Assembly: GCF_014023275.1 (NCBI RefSeq)
Contig: NZ_CP054698.1
Coordinates: 2,666,001 to 2,730,000, forward strand
Length of the DNA: 64,000 bases
Direction: 5' to 3'
DNA from: Nostoc edaphicum CCNP1411
GTDB taxonomy: Bacteria > Cyanobacteriota > Cyanobacteriia > Cyanobacteriales > Nostocaceae
The position numbers and the translations under genes were made by a program. Each line of letters starts with the position of its first letter. The first letter of the stretch is position 1. Below, piece by piece: positions 39,200-47,983 of the stretch. The notes below the pieces were generated by a model. The model was given only the letters and a program-made list of their open reading frames with translations. It was not told the origin of the DNA and ran no database searches.

Positions 39200-42100
39200 T
39201 CACTTAATATCATCGCAGAGACGCTTGTCGCTCTCACCCAAATTCGGGTTATTCTGCAAATAATCACGCAGCCAATTGCAACCCCGCACCAACAATCGGT
39301 CTAAATTATCCACAGACCACAACCGCGCTGTGTTGTCAGATGATGCTGTGGCAATGGTTTTGCCGTCCGGGCTGAAACTCACACTATTGACACTGCTTTG
39401 ATGCCCTTTGAATTCTTGTAGCAGTTCTCCGTTGAGCGTCCACAACCGCGCTGTGTTGTCAAAGGATGCTGTGGCGATGGTTTTGCCATCCGGGCTGAAA
39501 CTCACACTATTGACACTGCTTTGATGCCCTTTGAATTCTTGTAGCAGTTCTCCGTTGAGCGTCCACAACCGCGCTGTGTTGTCAAAGGATGCTGTGGCGA
39601 TGGTTTTGCCGTCCGGGCTGAAACTCACACTATTGACACTGCTTTGATGCCCTTTGAATTCTTGTAGCAGTTCTCCGTTGAGCGTCCACAACCGCGCTGT
39701 GTTGTCAAAGGATGCTGTGGCGATGGTTTTGCCATCCGGGCTGAAACTCACACTATTGACACTGCTTTGATGCCCTTTGAATTCTTGTAGCAGTTCTCCG
39801 TTGAGCGTCCACAACCGCGCTGTGTTGTCAAAGGATGCTGTGGCGATGGTTTTGCCATCCGGGCTGAAACTCACACTTAAGACTTCTTTTTGATGCCCTT
39901 TGAATTCTTGTAGCAGTTCTTCGTTGAGCGTCCACAACCGCGCTGTGTTGTCAAAGGATGCTGTGGCGATGGTTTTGCCATCCGGGCTGAAATTCACACT
40001 ATTAACACCGTACTGATGCCCTTTGAATTCCTGTAGCAGTTGCCCATTGAGCGTCCACAAAAGCGCTATGTTGTCATCTGATGACGTGGCGATAGTTTTG
40101 CCGTCCGGGCTGAAACTCACACTATTGACACTACCCTGATGCCCTTTGAATTCCTGTAGCAGTTGCCCATTGAGCGTCCACAAAAGCGCTATGTTGTCAT
40201 CTGATGACGTGGCGATAGTTTTGCCGTCCGGGCTGAAACTCACACTATTGACACTACCCTGATGCCCTTTGAATTCCTGTAGCAGTTGCCCGTTGAACGT
40301 CCACAACCGCGCTGTGTTGTCAGATGATGCCGTAGCAATGGTTTTGCCATTCGGGCTGAAACTCACACTATTGACAATACTTTGATGCCCTTTGAATTCT
40401 TGTAGCAGTTGCCCGTTAAGCTTCCACAACCGCGCTGTGTTGTCTAATGATGCTGTGGCAATGGTTTTGCCATCCGGGCTGAAACTCACACTATTGACAC
40501 TACCCTGATGCCCTTTGAATTCTTGTAGCAGTTGCCCGTTGAGCGTCCACAACCGCGCTGTGTTGTCTAATGATGCTGTGGCAATGGTTTTGCCATCCGG
40601 GCTGAAACTCACACTATTGACAATACTTTGATGCCCTTTGAATTCTTGTAGCAGTTGCCCGTTAAGCGTCCACAACCGCGCTGTGTTGTCAGATGATGCC
40701 GTGGCGATGGTTTTGCTGTCCGGACTGAAACTCACACTATAGACACCGCCTTGATGCCCTTTGAATTCTTGTAGCAGTTGCCCGTTAAGCTTCCACAACC
40801 GCGCTGTTTTGTCATCTGATGCCGTGGCGATGGTTTTGCCGTCCAGGCTTAAACTCACACTATTGACACCACTTTGATGCCCTTGCAACTGGTTACGTTC
40901 TTTAATTTTATCGAGAATACTATCCAAAGCAAAAATCGGGCTGATAGCTGGATATTTTTCTAAAGAGCGACCATCTTTTACCAGAGTTTTTAACTCTTTC
41001 CCACTCTGCATTGCTGCCACCAGCGATTCTAACTCAGTAGACTCAAACTGTCTTAAGGCATTAACACCTGCCCGTTCTAATTCTGTTCCCTTTTGTGATT
41101 CTTTTTGTGCTGTCTCTGCTCCTTGTAGCGCTGCTTGCGCTTGACTCAAAATAGTTTGAGCTTGTTTAGTTTTAGATTGTGCTTCCTGTTGTTGTCTATT
41201 TGCCTCTTGTGCTTTCTCTTGAGCAGTTTTGACTTGTTCGTTAGCTGTTTTAATTTTTTCTTCTCCTTGAGAATTTTTATTTTGTAATTCTGCTGCTTGC
41301 TGCTTTACATTCCCTAAATCTGCCTGTGCTAACTTAAATTTTGCATCTGCGGCTTGCTGATTCTTCTGCGCTGCTTGAAACTTTTGCTCTGCATCTTTCT
41401 TTTTAGTTTCTAATTCTTGTGCTTTCTTCTGTAATTCTATCTGTGTTTTTTGCGTAGCTTGCAATTCAGCTTGAGCCGTTTTAACTATATTTTCTGCCTG
41501 TTGCTTTTCATCATTAGCATCTTTAGCCACTTGAATTTGATTCAATGCATATAAAGATGATATACCTGCAAATAATAATAAACATACCGCTAACCCAGAA
41601 CTCACCGTCAACTGCATCCGCCCTTGGCGAATTTGCCGCTTGGCTTCTTGTTGAGCATTAACTAATATCTGCCTCGCATCTTGTTCAAGCTTCAGCTTCT
41701 CTTCTGCTTGCAAGCGTTGTTCTCGCTCTCTAGCTAATTCTGCTAGTATTTCATTACCCTGTTGCTGACGAATGAACGACACAAGGTAATCATGCACCAG
41801 TTGATAACGGTCAGCAGGCGATTCTGGTAACAGCAACACTAACCTTGATGCCACAAAAATCTCTAACACCAAATCTAATTTATCAACTTCTGCTACCAAA
41901 TCTGCTGCTAACTCAGCGCGAGTCTTCAGGGGACGAGTCCCATTTTCATCTGTGAGTAAATATAAAATCAGTAGAGCAACCTGTTCATTCTCTGAGCCAC
42001 AATCATGGATGACTTCTTCTAAAAATCGCTCAACCAGTTTTTCTTTAGGCCCAAACTGACGATACTTTTCTAAAGTTGTAATTTTCTCAGTTTGCAATTG

Positions 42101-44158
42101 TGTCCCAACAATTTGTAACTCAATAGGACGAATCTCCCCCAATTCACCTGCTAAATCTCGCACTAATTCATCAATTAATGCAGGCTCTAGATAGAAGCGA
42201 GATCGTTCTGTTAAACTCTGCACAACAGCTTTAGCATTAGCTGGCGAAAAGTTACCTAAATTATAGAGAATATTTTTATCAAGAATATTATTATTAATTA
42301 CAGTTAAATTAACCCGATGTAACTCTAATAAATAATGTAAATAATCTTCGCGTAAAGACAGAATTACATTGACAAAAGGAATATCTAGACATACTCGTAA
42401 AAACTCATAAAATGCTTGTCGTTGACCTTGGTCTGTATAAACAAAGAAAAACTCCTCAAACTGGTCAAACATCAAAACAGTTAATAAATTCCGATCGGCA
42501 TTTCTCCGTAATTGTCCTAAAATAGCTGCTGACGAATCAAGATTAACAGATAATTTTTTACCTCTGACTTCCTCAAAAGCCTTAGCTAAACTTCGCCCTA
42601 ACATTCCTACCCAATCTGTATATACTCGCAACAAAACAGGTAAAGCATCTCGCTCACCAATTGCTTGCTGTTGTAATACTGGTATTAATCCACCCTGCAA
42701 AATCGAACTTTTCCCCACTCCTGACTGACCATGAATTACAGTCAATTTATGCTCAGTCCCGCTAATTCTTTCTCGCAACTGCTTAACATCTTGTCCACGA
42801 CCAGAAGCAGCAATTTCTTGAGCAATGGTTTCAGGATTTTCAGCTTTCAATTGTGCAGAACTAATTGCCTCTTGCTGCGGGTTGAAATAAGATGCACCAA
42901 CAAACGCGCGGAAACCATACTGTTGTTCAATTTGTAATTGCTCTTGCTTAATCTCAAAAGCTTTGAGATATTCACCTTGTTCAAAGTAGAATAAACGCAA
43001 CATTTCTAATTGCGATTTTGCTAAAACAAACCGATATAATCCAAATTCATCAACTTGTAGATTAGGTATATCAGCTAATATTTGCAATGTTTGCCCTGCA
43101 AGTTTAGAGGCTTCTTCCCAGCGTGACTGCTCTAAGGCTACTTCTGCCAAAAAACCATAATCTTTAGCCAATTGCAACGGCGTGCCATAATTTTGATGTA
43201 ACGGTAGAGACTTTTCAACAAGGTTTTGCAACTCTGACCATGCTTGTAAACGTCGTAGCACTTCACACAATTTAGTAATATGCTTTGCAACTAAATCTGA
43301 ACGTTGTGTTTGTTCAAAAATATTAATAGCTTGCTGAAGATAATTCCTAGCTTCTTGCCAATATTTTAAATTTTCTACTTGATTTTTTTCAGCTTTGCGG
43401 TTATGTGCTAAAGCAATATTAACTAATAATATACCTTGGCGTCCTAAATAGTTAATTCTCTGCCAAAAACTCAAACTCTGTTGATAGTGTTCTATAGCTG
43501 TATCTATCTGATCATGTACATAATCATTCAAGCCAAGTACAAATTCTAAACTTGCCTGAAATGCTGGTTCTAATACTTTTTGACGGCTGTGCAAATCTTG
43601 ACGGGCGGTTTCTAGTTCCCAACAAATTTGGGGATTCGGCGTTATATCTCCAGCAAAGATTTGATCGGTTTTTTGCTGAAGGAAGTTGACTAACTCATCG
43701 GTAGGGTTTTGAAACTCAATAATAGTTGCCCAATTCTCTAAATCAGTTGCTAATCGAATCAATTTTTGCAGAACTGAATCATTAACCCACAACAATATCG
43801 GAAACGGAAAATTCTTTCTAAACTCCTCCCGTACTTGGTTAGCTGAAGTCAGAACTGTATCAATATCTTTAACCGACTCCAAACCAAAAATCATCAATGC
43901 AGGTGGCTGCTCATCTCCCAGTTGTTCGCGGATATTTGTGTAAAGCGTTTTGACTGATGCAGGTAAGGTAATTTCGTGAATATGTACAGGAGATAATTGG
44001 TGCAGACGTTGCACCATACGCTGACGTAAAGCAGCATAGTTACAGCGCAGCAAAATCAGCGAAAATTCCCCCTGAGAAAGGGTAATTGTTCGCACCAGAG
44101 TTTGCAATGAACGTTCATTGTCAAAGGCTAAATTTTCTGGCTCTTGCTGATTACTCAT
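39200..44158 (-). CDS. STAND NTPase with TPR-like, transmembrane, coiled-coil and 13 WD40 repeats
   Basis: 1652 residues. Order: an unknown N-terminal alpha/beta domain (about 1-180), a TPR-like helical region (about 190-440), a STAND P-loop NTPase with G-Q-S-G-V-G-K-S-S at about 478-486 and Walker B LMFDQFEEFF, a helical arm, one transmembrane helix at about 843-862, an extended coiled coil rich in Gln/Lys/Ala (about 870-1050) and 13 WD40 repeats (about 1090-1618, GHQ...TIATAS.DNTARLW). The fold suggests a signal-transduction or surveillance ATPase that assembles on ligand binding to the propeller(s). Its minus-strand upstream neighbour is a disrupted P-loop ATPase gene. Domain edges are approximate. 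Confidence 0.85.
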   Translation of the reverse strand: MSNQQEPENLAFDNERSLQTLVRTITLSQGEFSLILLRCNYAALRQRMVQRLHQLSPVHIHEITLPASVKTLYTNIREQLGDEQPPALMIFGLESVKDIDTVLTSANQVREEFRKNFPFPILLWVNDSVLQKLIRLATDLENWATIIEFQNPTDELVNFLQQKTDQIFAGDITPNPQICWELETARQDLHSRQKVLEPAFQASLEFVLGLNDYVHDQIDTAIEHYQQSLSFWQRINYLGRQGILLVNIALAHNRKAEKNQVENLKYWQEARNYLQQAINIFEQTQRSDLVAKHITKLCEVLRRLQAWSELQNLVEKSLPLHQNYGTPLQLAKDYGFLAEVALEQSRWEEASKLAGQTLQILADIPNLQVDEFGLYRFVLAKSQLEMLRLFYFEQGEYLKAFEIKQEQLQIEQQYGFRAFVGASYFNPQQEAISSAQLKAENPETIAQEIAASGRGQDVKQLRERISGTEHKLTVIHGQSGVGKSSILQGGLIPVLQQQAIGERDALPVLLRVYTDWVGMLGRSLAKAFEEVRGKKLSVNLDSSAAILGQLRRNADRNLLTVLMFDQFEEFFFVYTDQGQRQAFYEFLRVCLDIPFVNVILSLREDYLHYLLELHRVNLTVINNNILDKNILYNLGNFSPANAKAVVQSLTERSRFYLEPALIDELVRDLAGELGEIRPIELQIVGTQLQTEKITTLEKYRQFGPKEKLVERFLEEVIHDCGSENEQVALLILYLLTDENGTRPLKTRAELAADLVAEVDKLDLVLEIFVASRLVLLLPESPADRYQLVHDYLVSFIRQQQGNEILAELAREREQRLQAEEKLKLEQDARQILVNAQQEAKRQIRQGRMQLTVSSGLAVCLLLFAGISSLYALNQIQVAKDANDEKQQAENIVKTAQAELQATQKTQIELQKKAQELETKKKDAEQKFQAAQKNQQAADAKFKLAQADLGNVKQQAAELQNKNSQGEEKIKTANEQVKTAQEKAQEANRQQQEAQSKTKQAQTILSQAQAALQGAETAQKESQKGTELERAGVNALRQFESTELESLVAAMQSGKELKTLVKDGRSLEKYPAISPIFALDSILDKIKERNQLQGHQSGVNSVSLSLDGKTIATASDDKTARLWKLNGQLLQEFKGHQGGVYSVSFSPDSKTIATASSDNTARLWTLNGQLLQEFKGHQSIVNSVSFSPDGKTIATASLDNTARLWTLNGQLLQEFKGHQGSVNSVSFSPDGKTIATASLDNTARLWKLNGQLLQEFKGHQSIVNSVSFSPNGKTIATASSDNTARLWTFNGQLLQEFKGHQGSVNSVSFSPDGKTIATSSDDNIALLWTLNGQLLQEFKGHQGSVNSVSFSPDGKTIATSSDDNIALLWTLNGQLLQEFKGHQYGVNSVNFSPDGKTIATASFDNTARLWTLNEELLQEFKGHQKEVLSVSFSPDGKTIATASFDNTARLWTLNGELLQEFKGHQSSVNSVSFSPDGKTIATASFDNTARLWTLNGELLQEFKGHQSSVNSVSFSPDGKTIATASFDNTARLWTLNGELLQEFKGHQSSVNSVSFSPDGKTIATASFDNTARLWTLNGELLQEFKGHQSSVNSVSFSPDGKTIATASSDNTARLWSVDNLDRLLVRGCNWLRDYLQNNPNLGESDKRLCDDIK
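39298..40896 (-). repeat. Thirteen tandem 123-bp WD40-coding repeats
   Basis: The GATGCCCTTTGAATTC boundary recurs every 123 bp from 39402 to 40755, with a diverged copy at 40878, giving 41-residue WD40 units. Four units near the C-terminus (HQSSVNS type) are almost identical at the DNA level, and two others (GSVNS with DDNIALLW) are also nearly identical. This means recent expansion by unequal exchange or gene conversion. Confidence 0.9.
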
Positions 44159-44280
44159 AACATAGATAATTTACCTTATATTACCTGTTTGTATAATTAC
44201 ATCATGCAAGTAAGGGACAGTGGGCTGAAGCATGATTTCTGTTAGTTGTAAGCTGTAGTTGTGAAAATTGCAACTGACAC

Positions 44281-44511
44281 CGCTCCCGTGAACCCTGGAG
44301 CCACTCCCGTAAACCCTGGAGCCGCTCCCGTGAACCCTGGAGCCACTCCCGTGAACCCTGAAGCCACTCCCGTGAACCCTGAAGCCACTCCCGTAAACCC
44401 TGGAGCCGCTCCCGTGAACCCTGGAGCCACTCCCATAAACCCTGAAACCACTCCCATGAACCCTGGAACCACTCCCATGAACCCAGAAGCCACTCCCGTG
44501 AGCCCTGATAT
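44281..44511. repeat. Eleven tandem 21-bp repeats
   Basis: The unit (A/G)CTCCCGTGAACCCTGGAGCC repeats about eleven times with substitutions. Both strands stay open across it: the plus frame (44261-44524) would read (A/T)-P-V-N-P-G-A repeats and the minus frame G-F-T-G-(V/A)-(A/P)-P. Substitutions are not clearly synonymous in either frame, so I call it a minisatellite rather than a gene. Confidence 0.85.
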
Positions 44512-44559
44512 CATGTCCGCATAAATAGTTATGCTAACCACAGTCATTACACCCTACCC

Positions 44560-44880
44560 CCAACCTCTCCCTGCAAGCGGCGGTGTACACACAAGTCTGA
44601 AATAGCTGATTAACCAAGGTTTTACCCCACCCTAACCCTCCCCTTGCAAAGCTACGGTGTACACACAAGTCTTAAAAAGTTGCCCAACAGCGTTTTGATC
44701 CCCCCTAACCCCCCTTAAAAAGGAGGGAATTAGAATCAAAGTCCCCCTTTTTAAGGGGGATTTAGGGGGATCAGATGATTTGTGTGTACACCGTAGCCTT
44801 ATAAAGGGGAGGGAACAAGATTTTCCGGTTTCCCCCCAATGCATCGGAGAGATTAAGGGGGGTAATTGTTCATATACGCC
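44560..44880. repeat. Nested CTACGGTGT-type palindromic repeats
   Basis: CGGTGTACACACAAGTC ends at about 44583 and 44655 and the complementary GTGTGTACACCGTAG end at about 44781-44797 surround paired blocks (CCCCCCTTAAAAAGGAGGG and CCCCCTTTTTAAGGGGG). The left part (44580-44645) is an inverted copy of the region at about 1060-1130. The inner element splits a CCTTGCAAAG site, with CCTTATAAAG on the other side. Confidence 0.75.
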
Positions 44881-44883
44881 GAT

Positions 44884-46377
44884 TCATAACCTAAATTCTT
44901 TAGCTTCAGCCAAAATTGGATTGACATCAAACCACGAACCATCCTCATTCCGGTATTCAAATACAAACATACTGCGGAGCAAAAGTTCGTATCTTTCATG
45001 ACCTCTCAAGCTTTTCTCTTGCGTCACCTCACGCAGTAATTCCCATTCATCGGGCGTAATTGCCAAAGTTAGCTCATTGCGGCGCTGTTTAATCACCCTA
45101 TTTACGCACTCACGCGACAGAGGCGGGTCTTCTTGCTGAAGACAGCGAAATAACAGCATCAACAAATTACGCAAATGACCACCGCTAACTCGGCAAAGTC
45201 GCTCTAAAGTATCAGGACTATCAAAAACCTCGGTAATTAAATTCCGGCTTTGTTCCCAACTCACACCAGGAAAAGCCCTCGCCATAACCATCTGTTGCAG
45301 CAGCATGATTCCTTGTGAGAATTGCGAACCATCTTGTAATTGCACAGGAACCATCGGCAAAACCTTGGGGTCTACGCCAAAGCGATTTGTTAACCTTCCT
45401 AAAGCGTTGGAAAAAATCAACACTAACGGAATGGTATAAACAACATGACAATTTAACTGGTTTAACTGTTCACCCCGTTCTACCCCTCTTCTGTCACTCT
45501 CCGAAAACATTTGCCTTTTCTAAAATCTAGAGCTTTTGTATAACAAGCGATTGCGCGATTATTTTCTAATAACAAATACAAGTCCTATTTTTTTCTAATA
45601 GTATAGCTTGTATTGATTGCCTCATGAGGCTTCTAGCGATCACTTTCCCGGAAAGTGACAGAAGAGGGCTACAAAGAGATATTCTGGCTGGTAATGACCG
45701 GAAGGTTTCTGAGAATTATCAACTCTGTCGAGATTATCTATAATTACTACCAGTCCTTTTTTACCCTGTTGCTTGAGTTTTTCTCTAGCAGGCCTGAGCA
45801 ATTCTTTGTTAATTGATTCTAAAATGCCATTGGTGCGCGGTTCTAAATATTGCCGTAACTGACCGCGAAGTTTGGGGCTATCTTTAGTTTTGGCAGTAAT
45901 CTTGGCAATACCTACAGATAATTCAGCCTCAACCCCAATATCTAGCGGCGTTTGCAAAAACTCTGAAATTTCCGTAAATAGATTTTTAAAGTATCCTGGT
46001 TTGAGGTTAATTTTAATTGCTTCCAGGCTTTGACTCACTTCACGAGCTACTGCCAGTAAAATATCTGTAACATCAATATCAGCCATATCCAGACTTTGGC
46101 TAGACTCGAAATAAACCACATGAAACCCCTGCTGCTCTAACTCTGCCTTTAGCCGCAGTAACTCAGTAGACTTGCCACAGCCGATATGTCCGGTAAACAA
46201 TTGACAAGTAGGTTCTTCAGGTGAAAGGCGGGTGATAGTTCGTCCTAATTCTTCAATAATCTTGGCACCACGCACTTTAGAGAAATCAATATAATATTGT
46301 CTATCTTCCGGTTTACTCACAACCAGAGTCTTACTAGGGTTGCAAGCCTGAAAAAATCTAACTAAATCTAGTTTCAT
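44884..46377 (-). pseudogene. P-loop ATPase gene interrupted by a 185-bp MITE
   Basis: Two frame-compatible pieces of one gene. The N-part (46377 to about 45669) has Walker A G-H-I-G-C-G-K-S-T near residues 61-69, a Walker B-like VVIIDNLDRV, and ends ...PEYLFV. The C-part (from about 45479 to 44884) starts ERGEQLNQLNCHVVYTIPLV and ends in a winged-helix-like region. Removing 45484-45668 plus one CTAC copy restores Y-L-F-V-E-R-G-E-Q-L in frame, giving an intact protein of about 435 residues. As it stands the N-part ends early (FCHFPGK, stop at 45640). It is a STAND-like ATPase of unknown function lying upstream of the WD40 gene. The ATG at 46377 was chosen over a GTG at 46380. Confidence 0.85.
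45484..45668. mobile_element. 185-bp MITE with IS701-like ends inserted in the ATPase gene
   Basis: Ends CCCTCTTCTGTCACT and AGTGACAGAAGAGGG form a perfect 15-bp terminal inverted repeat that continues imperfectly (TCCG/CGGAA). CTAC is duplicated outside both ends (45480-45483 and 45669-45672). There is no coding capacity. The ends match those of the decayed IS701-like element at 46578-47969 at 15 of 17 positions, so that transposase family could mobilise it. Confidence 0.9.
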
Positions 46378-46512
46378 CACAAATCACCCGAAATCAGCCT
46401 GACACTCTTGCCCATTTCAGTGATTATACAGACGAGAAAGCGGCTATTTCGGAAAAAACTTCTTCAAAATGACTGATTAAGGGACTTCCAAATAAAAAAT
46501 ATTCAACTACTC

Positions 46513-46566
46513 CTTGTGGGGTGGGCGTCTCGCCATAGGTGTCAAGTTAACGTGAAACCCTTGCCA
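46513..46566 (+). repeat. Left arm of a ~54-bp inverted repeat bracketing the IS/intron block
   Basis: CTTGTGGGGTGGGCGTCT, then a GCCATAGGTGTCAAGTTAA stretch, matches the reverse complement of 50773-50827 with about 10-12 mismatches. Just upstream (46482-46512) is a GGGACTTCCAAATAAAAAAT end like that of the small element at 60741-60863. Confidence 0.75.
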
Positions 46567-46573
46567 AGGAATG

Positions 46574-47973
46574 ATATCCCTGTTTTGTCACTCTGGCAGT
46601 AGTATAATAAGGTACAAACGCTAGAACCAAGACACAGAGTATGGTACAGCCTCGTCCAGCCGCACCAACAGTAAAATTCGTGGACGAATATTGCCAATGG
46701 TATAAAAGCCTGTTTCCAGATGTTAGGAGCTTCGAGGCTTTTAAATACCTTCATGTAGGGTGTATTTCTGAACTAAAACGGAAAACCCTACCAGAAATAG
46801 CAAAAATTGTAGGATTGGACAATCAGCAGGGTTTGCACCATTTTTTAACTACATCACCTTGGGATATAGAGAAGTTAAGAGCCTTGCGATTAGAGCTAAT
46901 TTTACAAGTTCTAAAAGGTAGACCAATCATTCTAATTATTGATGAGACAGGAGATAAAAAGAAAGGGAATAAGACAGATTATGTGAAACGACAGTACATA
47001 GGTAATTTGGGTAAAGTAGAAAATGGAATTGTAGCAGTCACGGCGTATGGTGTATTCTGTGGGATGACTTTTCCATTACTGTTTGAAGTATACAAGCCAC
47101 GCGAAAGATTAAAGCCAGGGGATAAATATCTTACGAAGCCTCAAATAGCAGCAATAATGATGAAAAAAGCTAGAGTTGATGGGTTTTAAATTCAACCTAG
47201 TACTAGCAGATAGCTTATATGGTGAGAGTAGTGCTAATTTCATATCTATATTAGACGATCTGGGGGTTAAATTATCTAGTGGCGATTCGCTCAAACCATT
47301 CTGTAGAGCTACTTCCTAGACAACATACTCAATATTTAAAGTGGCATAAGTTTAAAAGAGTATTCTCTAACTTGAGTAGTGAGAATCGGTTTATTAGGGA
47401 AATAATTCATGGTAAACGACAAGAAAAAAAGGTATTGGCAGATTACTACTGACATTGAGAAATTACCCGGTAACACTACTTGGTATGTGATGAGTAAATA
47501 CGCAGACCTTACACCAAGAGATGTTGGTAACTTTTATGGGTTAAGAACTTGGGTTGAATATGGCTTGAAGCAAAGTAAGAATGAATTAGGTTGGGCAGAT
47601 TATCGGCTGACTCATTATGCGGATATTGAACGCTGGTGGGAGATTGTTTGTAGTAGCTACTTAATGGTGAGTCTACACTCTGAACAAATGCAGTCTTCTC
47701 CACCAAAGTCTCCATCAAAATTGGCTGCTCATCCTTGGTGGGATGATGGGAAGGGTTGGAAGAACATTCTTAACAATCTCCGTTTAATAATTCAACCTTT
47801 TACTTTATTTAACCTAATATATCCCTGGTTGACAGTTTTTCCTATTCCCCAATTGTCTTTGGGTTTTTCGAAACTTCAATCTATTATTTATAACCTCACC
47901 AGTTCAATATTTATTTTCCTGTCTCACCCTGATTTCTACTTTTCCTCTGCCTAGAGTGACAAAACAGGGATAT
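46574..47973. mobile_element. IS701-like insertion sequence, decayed
   Basis: The IS proper spans 46578-47969 (1392 bp) with perfect 17-bp terminal inverted repeats CCCTGTTTTGTCACTCT. ATAT stands outside both ends (46574-46577 and 47970-47973), compatible with a 4-bp target duplication. It contains one frameshifted transposase gene. It lies next to a group II intron on its right. Confidence 0.85.
46641..47954 (+). pseudogene. IS701-family transposase, frameshifted
   Basis: N-part (46641 to about 47185) has F-L-T-T-S-P-W-D, then the catalytic-type I-I-D-E-T-G-D-K-K-K-G and KRQYIGNLGKVENGIVAV. The middle needs two frame changes (L-V-L-A-D-S-L-Y-G-E-S, then VAIRSNH), and the C-part (47409-47954) has GLRTWVEYGLKQSKNELGWADYRLT with the last acidic position. 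Three frameshifts in total (near 47185, 47285 and 47430) make it inactive. The ATG start is inside the IS, about 60 bp from the left end. Confidence 0.88.
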
Positions 47974-47983
47974 TGAGTCCACT

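Noticed and set aside
39298..40896. Regular 123-bp repeats considered as a CRISPR-like array
   Set aside because: The repeats lie inside one long coding frame and translate to WD40 units, with no unique spacers.
44261..44524. Plus-strand ORF reading (A/T)PVNPGA repeats and a minus-strand ORF reading GFTGVAP repeats
   Set aside because: Both are products of the same 21-bp tandem repeat staying open on both strands. No RBS decides between them and the substitution pattern does not favour either frame.
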